Shown here piece by piece: positions 35,366 through 43,280 of a stretch of DNA of 43,475 nt; positions within the stretch are counted from its first letter, which is position 1; the number at the start of each line of letters is the position of its first letter. Source of the stretch: Oscillatoriales cyanobacterium PMM_0008 (GTDB lineage Bacteria; Cyanobacteriota; Cyanobacteriia; Cyanobacteriales; Aerosakkonemataceae); NCBI GenBank assembly GCA_949128025.1, contig CASBRD010000264.1:1-43475 (forward strand), given 5' to 3'. The notes below the pieces were generated by a model, which was not told the origin of the DNA, made no database searches, and saw nothing but the letters and a program-made list of their open reading frames with translations. Both the position numbers and the translations under genes were made by a program.

Positions 35366-35629
35366 CTAGCGGCGTTCCTCAATAATTGTCTCAGAAACAG
35401 GCTTACCCTGTACCTGAATTAGTCGCCGTTCAGTTTGCCGACTGTAAGAGGGCTGCTTGACTTGTTTAACTAAGCCAGAATTTAATAGTGCTTGGTGAAA
35501 TTTTGTTTGTAGAGTGGCTTTTTGTTTATCAGCCAGATGTGTTTGAATAGCCTGATTAAGTTGATGTAGTTCGTCCATATCGAGCATCTGTAGTCGCTCG
35601 ATAATTTGGTTAAGGATTGCTTGTTCCAT
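35366..35629 (-). CDS. vapB: VapB-type antitoxin
   Basis: The 87-residue protein precedes vapC with no gap and starts with a helical segment (ILNQIIERLQMLDMDELHQLNQAIQTHL). A basic stretch (VKQPSYSRQTERRLIQVQGKPV) follows and could bind the toxin. I do not see a clear AbrB or ribbon-helix-helix fold, so the antitoxin role rests mainly on position. The start lies 39 bp from CRISPR repeat 1; its promoter must overlap the repeat-spacer unit. Confidence 0.8.
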   Translation of the reverse strand: MEQAILNQIIERLQMLDMDELHQLNQAIQTHLADKQKATLQTKFHQALLNSGLVKQVKQPSYSRQTERRLIQVQGKPVSETIIEERR

Positions 35630-35668
35630 AAGTTTTTAGATTTTAAACGAAGTTATTTAAAGTGGAGT

Positions 35669-35779
35669 GTTTCAATCCCTGAAAGGGATTAACAAGCTTT
35701 GAAAGTTGATGACTGGGAACACTTGCAGAGTCTATATATGCAGTTTCAATCCCTGAAAGGGATTAACAAGCTTTGAAAG
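35669..35779 (+). CRISPR. Minimal CRISPR: two identical 37-bp repeats and one 37-nt spacer
   Basis: The repeats at 35669-35705 and 35743-35779 are identical (begin GTTTCAATCCCTGAAAGGGA, end CTTTGAAAG) and contain the stem AATCCCT-GAA-AGGGATT. The spacer is 35706-35742. GTTTCAATCC...GAAAG is a typical cyanobacterial repeat form (type I-D or III associated). No third copy or cas gene was found in the window. It could be an orphan array or a remnant served in trans. Confidence 0.85.
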
Positions 35780-35953
35780 GTTAGCTAGCTCAAATGCTGA
35801 TTGTATTTAGTTTTCAAGGTGCTTTTGCGACTACCGAGTAACAACATAGCATTTCCGATATCAACTTGTAAAGAACCCGATCGCTTTTTTTAGACTCAAA
35901 GCCAGTTTTGGCAAGCTTTCCGACGATCGCGACTACCGCATTTCAGGTATAAT

Positions 35954-36009
35954 GCCAGCCAAACCTTTGTGGAGAGAGGGTTTCAGGCAAAAATTTCTGT
36001 TGGCTTGGC
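35954..36009 (+). ncRNA. Possible small structured RNA
   Basis: A perfect TATAAT (35948-35953) is followed by GCCAGCCAA...TTGGCTTGGC (outer arms, one bulge) around AAACC...GGTTT. The -35 region is poor, and the -10 is adjacent to the arms, so the transcript would start within the stem. It is only a candidate. Confidence 0.25.
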
Positions 36010-36129
36010 AAAACACCTACCCACAGGCGCGAAGGATTAGGTCTTTGGGAATTATTATGCTTATGTTCATAATCAACATTTTTGTAGTAGGAAACCGCAT
36101 CCTAAATGTGTCGGTCATACAAAAATTTT

Positions 36130-36157
36130 AAATATGCTGTGCTATTACAGCATATTT
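36130..36157 (-). terminator. Terminator-like hairpin for the minus gene at 36175
   Basis: AAATATGCTGT and ACAGCATATTT form a perfect 11-bp stem with a 6-nt loop, followed on the minus strand by AAAATTTTTG. It lies 18 bp after the stop at 36175. Confidence 0.65.
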
Positions 36158-36174
36158 GACCCGAAAGATCCCAC

Positions 36175-36417
36175 TTATTTACAAGATGTTGCTAAAAGTA
36201 ACTCTTCTACATCTGCTGGCAATTCAATAGAATAGAAACGATTTGCTGAAAAAGCATAATCCTCACCGCTCTCATCAATAATGCGGACGAGTCCATGAGC
36301 TTGCGCCTGTAAGTCGGGGACAATGCGGTACAACTTTCCAACTTCGAGAGAAGCTTGATATCCCTCATTATTGAGGCAGATTGCAAAATGTACTGCTTGT
36401 GTTTGTTCCTTTTCCAT
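36175..36417 (-). CDS. Conserved small cyanobacterial protein
   Basis: The 80-residue soluble protein has beta-rich segments (HFAICLNNEGYQASLEVGKLYRIV) and the motif GLVRIIDESGEDYAFSANRFYSIELP. Similar small proteins occur widely in cyanobacteria, often near toxin-antitoxin modules, but no function is known to me. It is a separate unit with its own terminator. Confidence 0.65.
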   Translation of the reverse strand: MEKEQTQAVHFAICLNNEGYQASLEVGKLYRIVPDLQAQAHGLVRIIDESGEDYAFSANRFYSIELPADVEELLLATSCK

Positions 36418-36539
36418 CGCTAATCTAAAAATGGTAACTTGAGTTTGAATTCTCTTTTACCACACCCTACAAGCGCCAGTACACCGAGTATGGTGTAGCT
36501 TAAGACAGTGGGCGATGGACACTAGGCAGGCATAAAGCA

Positions 36540-38459
36540 ATGGTGCGCTTAAAACTGTGGCAATGGATCGTATTAGCAACGCCGATCGCAACGATCGTCA
36601 CTTTCCTAATGGTATCGGCAGGATTGCAGATCCAGTCGTGGGGCATTAGTTGGATCTGGGCGGTATTCACCTTTATCTTAGTGGGCTGGCGTTGGCTGCT
36701 AGTCAGATGGACTCAACCGATGGTAGAACAGATGGAAGCTGTAATGGCAGAAGTCAGCAAAGAACTGGAATCCACCGCAGCCGATACCGCCGCGCTACCA
36801 GCAGGAAATGACGCCATTACTAGAGCAGAAACCGCACTACAAGATATCCTGAAGACTGCACAGAACGATCGCGCAATTTGGGAAGATTGGCCAACCTTTT
36901 GGACGCGATGCCAAGATCTCGTGGTTGCGATCGCACATATTTATCATCCAGAAGTAAAATATCCTCTGCTTTCCATCTACGTTCCCCAAGCTTACGGACT
37001 GATTCGGGGCACAATGGATGACTTAGATCGGTGGATGCAAAAACTATCTCCAGCCCTCAATCAAGTCACCGTTGGGCAAGCATACCAGGCTTATGAAGTA
37101 TATCGCAAACTAGAACCATCCGCTCGCAAACTCTGGCAAGTATGGAACTGGGCCCAGTGGTTATTGAACCCGGCAGTAGCGGTAGCAAAAGTTGCCAGTC
37201 AGCGTTACAGTAACCGCGCCACTCAGGAACTGCTGGTAAACTTGAGCCAGCTGATGCGGTCAGCCGCGCTGAGGAACTTATGTAAGCAAGCTGTAGCCCT
37301 CTACGGAGGCGCTACCCTGCCAGTTGCAGAATTTTCGGTTTCCACACCTACATTACCGAAAGCGAAGACTCAAACCCTACGAGAAATCCTATCACAAGCA
37401 GAACCTGTAGCGGAGGTTGAGGAGAAACCCGTCAATATTCTGCTGGCGGGAAGAACGGGATCTGGAAAAAGCAGCTTGATTAACACCCTGTTTCAGGCAG
37501 AATTAGCAGCAGTAGATATTTTACCAAGTACCGATCGCATTCAGAATTATCGCTGGCAAGCCGAAAGCACAGAAACACTTACCCTTTGGGATACTCCCGG
37601 CTACGAACAAGCCAACCGTGCAGACTTACGAGAGCTAGTACTAGATTATGCCAAAAATGCCGATCTGCTGCTGTTAGTCACCCCGGCGATCGATCCTGCC
37701 TTGCAAATGGATGTAGACTTTCTCAAAGATATCAAAGCCGCAGTTGCAGACTTACCTGCGATCGCAATTGTCACCCAAGTCGATCGTCTGCGTCCGATCC
37801 GCGAATGGCAACCACCTTATGATTGGGAATGGGGCGATCGGCCCAAAGAAATTGCCATTCGAGAAGCTACCGAATATCGGCAAAAGCAACTAGGTGAGTT
37901 TTGCGATTTTGTTTTACCAGTCGTTACAGGCGATCTAAAAACGGGTCGAACCGCTTGGGGAGAAGACACGCTATCCTTAGCATTGGTGGAAGCCATTTCT
38001 CCTCTCAAGCAAATTCGCCTGGCCCGATTTTTGCGTAACTTAGACGCCCGTGCGATCGCAGCTGCTAAAATCATCGATCGCTACACATTCCAAATGGCAA
38101 CAACCCAAGGATTAACTACACTAATCAAAAGTCCCGTTCTCAGATTCATTTCTACCCTATCCACAGGATCGCCAACCCTAGCTTATCTACTAGCAGAACA
38201 AATTCCCGTAGAACAGTTGCCTGTAGTTATTGGCAAACTCCAGATGGCTTATGACCTCAACTCACTTTTGAATACAGACGACGCCAACAAACTTAACTTC
38301 GATCTGCTATCTCTGTGGCCCCTGCTGCTCGAAAACTCAGATTTACCCGATCGCAACGCCTGGGCATTTGGTCACGCCCTAGTCGAGTACTGGACTGCGA
38401 ATCTGACGATTCCACAACTGCGAGAGAGATTTGAATATTATCTCAAATTACATGAGTGA
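36540..38459 (+). CDS. Membrane-anchored Era/IRG-like GTPase
   Basis: The 639-residue protein has two N-terminal membrane helices (about 8-28 and 37-54). A helical region (about 60-285) follows. The GTPase core has G1 AGRTGSGKSSL (about 302-312), G3 DTPGYE (about 351-356) and G4 TQVD (about 412-415). The C-terminal part (about 495-639) is helical. The role is unknown; dynamin- or IRG-type proteins are the nearest general class. Copy C of the dispersed repeat starts five bases after the stop. Confidence 0.85.
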   Translation: MVRLKLWQWIVLATPIATIVTFLMVSAGLQIQSWGISWIWAVFTFILVGWRWLLVRWTQPMVEQMEAVMAEVSKELESTAADTAALPAGNDAITRAETALQDILKTAQNDRAIWEDWPTFWTRCQDLVVAIAHIYHPEVKYPLLSIYVPQAYGLIRGTMDDLDRWMQKLSPALNQVTVGQAYQAYEVYRKLEPSARKLWQVWNWAQWLLNPAVAVAKVASQRYSNRATQELLVNLSQLMRSAALRNLCKQAVALYGGATLPVAEFSVSTPTLPKAKTQTLREILSQAEPVAEVEEKPVNILLAGRTGSGKSSLINTLFQAELAAVDILPSTDRIQNYRWQAESTETLTLWDTPGYEQANRADLRELVLDYAKNADLLLLVTPAIDPALQMDVDFLKDIKAAVADLPAIAIVTQVDRLRPIREWQPPYDWEWGDRPKEIAIREATEYRQKQLGEFCDFVLPVVTGDLKTGRTAWGEDTLSLALVEAISPLKQIRLARFLRNLDARAIAAAKIIDRYTFQMATTQGLTTLIKSPVLRFISTLSTGSPTLAYLLAEQIPVEQLPVVIGKLQMAYDLNSLLNTDDANKLNFDLLSLWPLLLENSDLPDRNAWAFGHALVEYWTANLTIPQLRERFEYYLKLHE

Positions 38460-38463
38460 TATC

Positions 38464-38580
38464 GTCAAATTGTCTGTTGTCATCGTTGGTTAAATTTTTA
38501 CCGCAGATGTAGGCGCTTCGCCTTCCCGTAGGGTAGACAGATGAACGCAGATAAACGCAGATAAGAATAAGAACAAGATT
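38464..38580 (+). repeat. Dispersed repeat of about 150 bp, copy C (shorter)
   Basis: It matches copies A and B from GTCAAATTGTCTG through the GGCGCTTCGCC and CCCGTAGGG motifs to GAATAAGAACAAGATT, then diverges. It begins just after the GTPase stop codon. Confidence 0.85.
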
Positions 38581-38613
38581 TTTTTCACTTTCCCCTCACA
38601 ATAAATCCAGATC

Positions 38614-38643
38614 TTCATCTGTGTTCATCTGTGTTCATCTGTG
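38614..38643 (+). repeat. 10-bp tandem repeat
   Basis: Three exact copies of TTCATCTGTG in a row, next to copy C. The unit is related to the AACGCAGAT-type words seen inside the dispersed repeat. Confidence 0.75.
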
Positions 38644-38685
38644 GTAAAAAAATCCACTTAAATTAGGACTTACACAATCGCCCCC

Positions 38686-38716
38686 TTGCCCCCCAGATTT
38701 GGGGTCGGGGGGGCAA
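38686..38716 (-). terminator. GC-rich hairpin downstream of the methyltransferase gene
   Basis: TTGCCCCCC and GGGGGGGCAA form a strong stem of about 9 bp beginning 11 bp after the stop of the minus-strand gene at 38727. It is also a common cyanobacterial repeat. Confidence 0.6.
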
Positions 38717-38726
38717 AACCTTAGTT

Positions 38727-39758
38727 TTAAATAGGAACCAATTCCATCACACTACAGGGAGTTTCCATTGTCAAAATACGTTGCAATTGAAAACCTGCCT
38801 TCTCAAACAATTCTCTAAATTCGATCTCAGTACGCGGGCCTCCATCACTGAGGGTCAGTTCATCTAGATCTACCCATTTTATCCAACTATATTCATCACC
38901 AGGAGGAACAATAGAATCGATCGCCAACAACTTACCATTTTTAGACATGGCATTGCGGATATTGTTGAGGATTTTAATCAGACTATCATCATCCCAGTCA
39001 ATGAAAATGAACGATAGAGTATAAATATCGCCCCCAGTCGGTACAGATTCAAACATATCTCCTCCGACTCTTTCACAGCGATCGATCACTCCTTCCTTTT
39101 CTAGAAACTCTGCTGCTTCAACAACAGTTTGTGGCATATCGAAGAGAACGCCTTTCAGGTGAGGGTTTGCTTTGAGAATCGCCGATATTAGCGATCCTCT
39201 GCCACCAGCCACATCTACAACTTTGCTACTATCGGAAAAGTCATAAGATTTAATGAACGGCGCGTGAAAGTTTCTAGCAGCAGCCAGCATGGTCCGATCG
39301 AACAACGCCTGAGACTCAGGATTTTTTACTAAATATTCCCAATAGCTATTTACTTGATAAAGGTGATGTATAGCAGATTTACCATCTTTGACAGCACGAA
39401 ACATCTCCCCTGTAGCACGCCAATGCCAGTCGTCGCAGTGCATCAAAACTTGTGCGCGGAAGGAATAAGGATTATCGCTGCGAAGATATTCAGCAATTGG
39501 GGTAAGTGCGAATTGATATGGGTCAACTTCGGTAAACACACCAACACTAGCGAGGCAGCGAAGCACTCGGTATAGTGAAGGAGCGTGACTGTTGGTAGCT
39601 TGTGCGAGTTCATCAACACTCTTGGATTCTGTCGTCAACAAATCGGCAATACCCAGTTTGGCCGCAATGTTTAGCGCTTGGGTAAGCCAAAGCTTACTTG
39701 TCAGTTCGACAAAAGCCATCATTGGTGATTTGGTTTGGGGGTTACTCACGATTGTCAC
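38727..39758 (-). CDS. SAM-dependent methyltransferase, O-methyltransferase family 2, atypical active site
   Basis: The 343-residue protein has a winged-helix dimerisation domain (about 12-100) and a SAM-binding motif DVAGGRGSL (182-190), as in plant COMT-like enzymes. At the catalytic position, the usual L-H-D-W becomes F-I-D-W (Ile253 in FIFIDWDDD), so the general-base His is missing. It may use another chemistry or residue; related proteins without the His can be non-methylating. It neighbours arylsulfatase and sulfotransferase genes on the same strand, but the substrate is unknown. Confidence 0.82.
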   Translation of the reverse strand: MTIVSNPQTKSPMMAFVELTSKLWLTQALNIAAKLGIADLLTTESKSVDELAQATNSHAPSLYRVLRCLASVGVFTEVDPYQFALTPIAEYLRSDNPYSFRAQVLMHCDDWHWRATGEMFRAVKDGKSAIHHLYQVNSYWEYLVKNPESQALFDRTMLAAARNFHAPFIKSYDFSDSSKVVDVAGGRGSLISAILKANPHLKGVLFDMPQTVVEAAEFLEKEGVIDRCERVGGDMFESVPTGGDIYTLSFIFIDWDDDSLIKILNNIRNAMSKNGKLLAIDSIVPPGDEYSWIKWVDLDELTLSDGGPRTEIEFRELFEKAGFQLQRILTMETPCSVMELVPI

Positions 39759-39848
39759 TTCTTGTGTGGGAATGAGATGTTTATTCTTTTAAAGACATCA
39801 TACCAAATCCGGGTTTGTTACCCCATGAGAATTTTTGGCCTAAACATT

Positions 39849-39876
39849 GTAGAGACGTTTCATGAAACGTCTCTAC
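39849..39876. repeat. Perfect 28-bp palindrome
   Basis: GTAGAGACGTTTCA and its complement, identical to the centre of 9487-9528. It lies between the arylsulfatase stop and the methyltransferase start. Confidence 0.9.
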
Positions 39877-39916
39877 TCTACTAATGACTTTTTTCCCCCT
39901 TCGATCCGATCGGCAG

Positions 39917-41644
39917 CTAGAGTCCCATGTCAAACACTTCGTCTTCGTTATCAGAACGATAGACAACACCCTTATCCTTTTCGTATTGCTTGTACAAAGC
40001 AATCATTTTGTTTAACTGGTCTGGATTTTGTTTAGACAAGTCAACCAATTCTCTGGGGTCTTGTACAATGTTAAACAGCTTCCACTTATTATCCCCATAG
40101 GGCTTGTTGATTTTGGTAACTTTCCAGTTTCCTAGGAACAAAGCCCTGTTCCCATCGCCGAACAGCTCGAAACCGATCGGATCGTTTTCACCGTAAATGC
40201 GAGTAGCTGTACCTTCCAATAAAGGACGCAGAGAACGCCCTTGCATCGGAATAATGGGATTACCTTGATAACTGGTTCCTGGATGCTGAGCCCCAGCGTA
40301 ATCCAAGAACGTTGGCATCATGTCCATCACGGAAGCAAACGCAGCACTTTGGGCTCCTGCCTTGATAGCACCTGGGTAGTAGAAAATAGCTGGTATGCGA
40401 ATACCGCCTTCATAAACTCTTCCCTTGAAGCCAAAGAAGGGAGTTGCACTTGTGTCGGCCCAACCCCCGCCATAGCTGACGAAGGAGTTAGTATTCCCTA
40501 TGTTTTGATAGCTGTTGTCGATTTTCTCCTCTTTAAACCAGTCCTCAAATTCCTTATGTCCCTTGGAAAAATCGTGAGCCGCCGCACCATTGTCGGAGAT
40601 AAATACGAAGATGGTATTCTCGTACTCGCCGATACTCTTCAAGTGAGCGATTAGTCGGCCAATGTTGCTATCCAGGTTGTCAACCATCCCTGCATATATA
40701 GCCATTAGCTTGGAATTGTACCGCCGCTGTTCGGGGGTGAGGCTATTCCAGGCCGGAACTCCAGCTGCTCTGGGAGGCAATTGTAGATTACTGGGAATGA
40801 TGCCAAGCTGCTTTTGGCGTTGGAAACGCTGTTCGCGAATGCGATCCCAGCCAATATCGTACTTGCCCATGTGCTTCTTAATGTATTGCTGGGGAGCCTG
40901 CAAGGGATCGTGGGGGGAGGTGTAGGCAGCATAAATGAAGAAGGGTTTGCCATCTCCACGATTCTTGTTGATATTCTCTATGAGCTTGTTGGTATAAAAA
41001 TCAGCAGAGAAAAAGTTTTGGGGTAGGTTGACATCTTTACCGTTGTTGTTGTATGTCGCTACTTTTTTTCCTGGGCTGTATCCCCTTTGGTTCATATGAT
41101 TCGCGGCACCGTCGATTAAGGCAAATGATTCCGAGAAGCCTCTACCTGCGGGGACATGGGCTGCCTCGTGACCCAGGTGCCACTTGCCGATCATATAGGT
41201 GTGATAGCCAGCATCTTTTAACACTGTGGCTACACTGACAACGCGATCGTTAAGGCGGCCTTCATAGCCCGGCTTACCCTTTTGGCGATCGGTTAAATCC
41301 TCACCCATACTACCAAGACCAGCTTGGTGGTTATCCACTCCGCTCAACAGCATTGAGCGGCTAGGCGAGCAAGCCGCCCCACCGTAGAATCTGGTCAACT
41401 TCATGCCGCCCTTTGCCAAGGAATCTATGTTGGGAGTAGGAATCTCACTCCCAAAGGCACCCACATCGGAATAGCCCATATCATCGGCCATCAGTAGCAC
41501 AATATTTGGCCCTTTCTTTTTGGCCGTTTCGGTCTGGGCCGTTTCGGTTTGGGCGTTGGAGCTTTTTCTCAAAACTGAACAGGCTATCAAGGAAAAGGAG
41601 GAGAAAGCTACAAGCAGGATAAATTTTGAAACTCGGTTCTTCAT
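39917..41644 (-). CDS. Arylsulfatase lipoprotein
   Basis: The 575-residue sulfate-ester hydrolase has a lipoprotein signal (MKNRVSKFILLVAFSSFSLIAC; lipobox LIAC, Cys22). The metal ligands are Asp54/Asp55 in LLMADDMGYSD. Cys92 in CSPSR is the residue converted to formylglycine. IGKWHLGH and FVFISDNGAA are further family motifs. The start is the ATG at 41644, with AAGAGAG upstream; the longer frame adds 20 unlikely residues. A six-residue duplication (TAQTETAQTE) lies at about 33-42. The FGE maturase is not in the window. Confidence 0.92.
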   Translation of the reverse strand: MKNRVSKFILLVAFSSFSLIACSVLRKSSNAQTETAQTETAKKKGPNIVLLMADDMGYSDVGAFGSEIPTPNIDSLAKGGMKLTRFYGGAACSPSRSMLLSGVDNHQAGLGSMGEDLTDRQKGKPGYEGRLNDRVVSVATVLKDAGYHTYMIGKWHLGHEAAHVPAGRGFSESFALIDGAANHMNQRGYSPGKKVATYNNNGKDVNLPQNFFSADFYTNKLIENINKNRGDGKPFFIYAAYTSPHDPLQAPQQYIKKHMGKYDIGWDRIREQRFQRQKQLGIIPSNLQLPPRAAGVPAWNSLTPEQRRYNSKLMAIYAGMVDNLDSNIGRLIAHLKSIGEYENTIFVFISDNGAAAHDFSKGHKEFEDWFKEEKIDNSYQNIGNTNSFVSYGGGWADTSATPFFGFKGRVYEGGIRIPAIFYYPGAIKAGAQSAAFASVMDMMPTFLDYAGAQHPGTSYQGNPIIPMQGRSLRPLLEGTATRIYGENDPIGFELFGDGNRALFLGNWKVTKINKPYGDNKWKLFNIVQDPRELVDLSKQNPDQLNKMIALYKQYEKDKGVVYRSDNEDEVFDMGL

Positions 41645-41758
41645 AGGGTAATCTCTCTTTTTGCTCTTAACTAAGAGGGGATTTGATGTAGTTGAACTTG
41701 ACAACTGCTGACGCTTTGGCCCAGAAGAGGTGCGATCGATAACCTCGTTCCCTCACCA

Positions 41759-41792
41759 AGTGAAACCTTACCACCAAAAGTATTGTTTCACT
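41759..41792 (-). terminator. Hairpin downstream of the sulfotransferase gene
   Basis: AGTGAAAC (41759-41766) and GTTTCACT (41785-41792) pair perfectly with an 18-nt loop. It sits in the 173-bp gap between the sulfotransferase stop and the arylsulfatase start. Confidence 0.45.
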
Positions 41793-41817
41793 GATAACTG
41801 GCAGATACACATAGCCT

Positions 41818-42720
41818 TTACTCAGGAGTCATCGCCTCTTCTATGGCATCATCTAATGCTTGTTGAATTAATCCGGGCAAATACCCTCCGTTTTTCACCC
41901 AATGGGCGCATTCTAGTCCCAATTTCTCCACAATAAATACCTCATATTTCTCAATCTTTTCCGAAGGTAACAAATCTTTCCAACGGCCATTTTTTCCTTT
42001 TCCGAAGAATCTTTTCGGAAGAAATCCTGGCGACTGGAATTTTTCCCAATTTTCTGTCATGTATTCTAGGGAAGACTCCTGCAAGACAAGGTCTTTTTTG
42101 GCTGCATCCATTTTCACACCTAGAAGTTCAGCCATTCTTTCGACTTCTTTTGGCTTATCGGTGATTAAATTAGCATAATGAACCAAAAGCACGTTTGGGA
42201 GGTGTCTAACCTGCCACCAACTAAGTATATTTTCCCAAAGAGGCCATAAATGTCTTCCTGTTTCTAACCAGTTATCCCAAAACTCTGGAAAAGTTTCTTC
42301 CACCTTCTCTTCTTCGTACAAGCTGGGATCGTAACCTCCCCCAGCATTATACAGGGACAGGGCAACGTCTCTGCCGTCTCTTACCAGATAAATGTACTTT
42401 GTTTCTCGATTATATGGCAAAGCGTCAAAAGGTAGGTGAGTCTTGAGAAATCTAGGGTCGGGTAAGTTTTCTATATGGTTCAGTTTTACTTCTAACGAGG
42501 CAAAAGTTGGGTCAGGATTGTATTCTACCCACGGACTTAATTCGTGTATAGATTTATATCCCCTCAGATCGCTGTTGCCATTAAGTAGTAGATTAACGAT
42601 TTGTTGAGTCAAGGTTGTGCCTGACTTGTAACAAGAAGCAATGACTACATCGGTTTTTCGGGGGGAAACACTATTCCAAATAGTCGAATCGCAATACTTG
42701 TTTTTTACTTCTACATTCAT
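41818..42720 (-). CDS. Cytosolic-type sulfotransferase (PAPS-dependent)
   Basis: The 300-residue enzyme transfers sulfate from PAPS. The 5'-phosphosulfate loop is CYKSGTTLTQQ (30-40). KTH (93-95) supplies the catalytic His95. The 3'-phosphate motif is YLVRDGRDVALSLY (111-124), with Arg114 and Ser122. The C-terminal FFGKGKNGRWKDLL matches the RKGxxGxWK motif. The start is set at the ATG at 42720 (MNVEV); the frame extends to 42966 without family similarity. It is followed by an arylsulfatase on the same strand, suggesting related handling of a sulfated compound. Confidence 0.88.
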   Translation of the reverse strand: MNVEVKNKYCDSTIWNSVSPRKTDVVIASCYKSGTTLTQQIVNLLLNGNSDLRGYKSIHELSPWVEYNPDPTFASLEVKLNHIENLPDPRFLKTHLPFDALPYNRETKYIYLVRDGRDVALSLYNAGGGYDPSLYEEEKVEETFPEFWDNWLETGRHLWPLWENILSWWQVRHLPNVLLVHYANLITDKPKEVERMAELLGVKMDAAKKDLVLQESSLEYMTENWEKFQSPGFLPKRFFGKGKNGRWKDLLPSEKIEKYEVFIVEKLGLECAHWVKNGGYLPGLIQQALDDAIEEAMTPE

Positions 42721-43280
42721 TGTTCTGGCTGAGGATTTTTTCAAGAGAACTGGAGTCAATGTATAAAGCGATACAATTCGGCAAGTTTTTAAGTAGATGC
42801 CAATCGATCGCTTGGGCCGATCGCAGCGGTTAAAGGAGAGGTAGCCTAATCGGGCGAGATTGAGCTTTACCGCTACACCCGAATATTTTCTCACAACTCG
42901 TGAAGGATTGCTATATAAAGTTAAGCACCCAAAACTGGCAAAAACTTGAAAGTTGGTGGGAACCAATAAAAAAACCTACTTTTCCTACCAATTCAAAAAT
43001 TCCAGTCCGGCGGTTTTTTGTTATATTTACATTTTTAATGTCCTAATGTAAAGTTTGTAGCCTCTCAAGTAAAGCTAAGCGCAAGGCAGTTAGGACGTTC
43101 TTAATTGCTGAAATCCTAGCCCCTAGACACTTCTTCCCTAGCAAGAAAGCCCCTAGCCCCTAGTCCCTAGCTATAACTCCATCAGCAATCAAACTTCGCG
43201 CCTACTTGACCTAGGGGCTGATTTTTGGCAAAGTTGTCTTGAACTAACAGATTTATTGTGGTGTGAGTATCAGTGCAACT
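42721..43280. other. Spacer between the sulfotransferase and the edge gene
   Basis: The minus frame continues to 42966, but shows no domain. From about 43010 the DNA is AT-rich and could hold promoters for both divergent genes. A CCCCTAG-type repeat tract lies at 43114-43173. Confidence 0.5.
43114..43173. repeat. CCCCTAG-type short repeat tract
   Basis: Repeated CCCCTAG/CCCTAG words end CTAGCTATA, as at 7181-7213. It lies 107 bp upstream of the partial gene at 43281. Confidence 0.65.

Larger units (their letters stand above)
35780..36174. other. Spacer downstream of the CRISPR
   Basis: No gene was seen. The first 60 bp might be a second spacer without a closing repeat. A TATAAT at 35948 precedes a possible structured RNA (35954-36009). 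A terminator-like hairpin lies at 36130-36157. The rest shows no structure I can support. Confidence 0.55.

Noticed and set aside
35780-35830. A third, degenerate CRISPR repeat after repeat 2
   Set aside because: The following sequence (GTTTTCAAGGTGC region) matches the repeat over only a few bases and lacks its stem.
42721-42966. An 82-residue N-terminal extension of the sulfotransferase
   Set aside because: The extra residues show no family similarity or signal peptide, and the ATG at 42720 fits the normal length.
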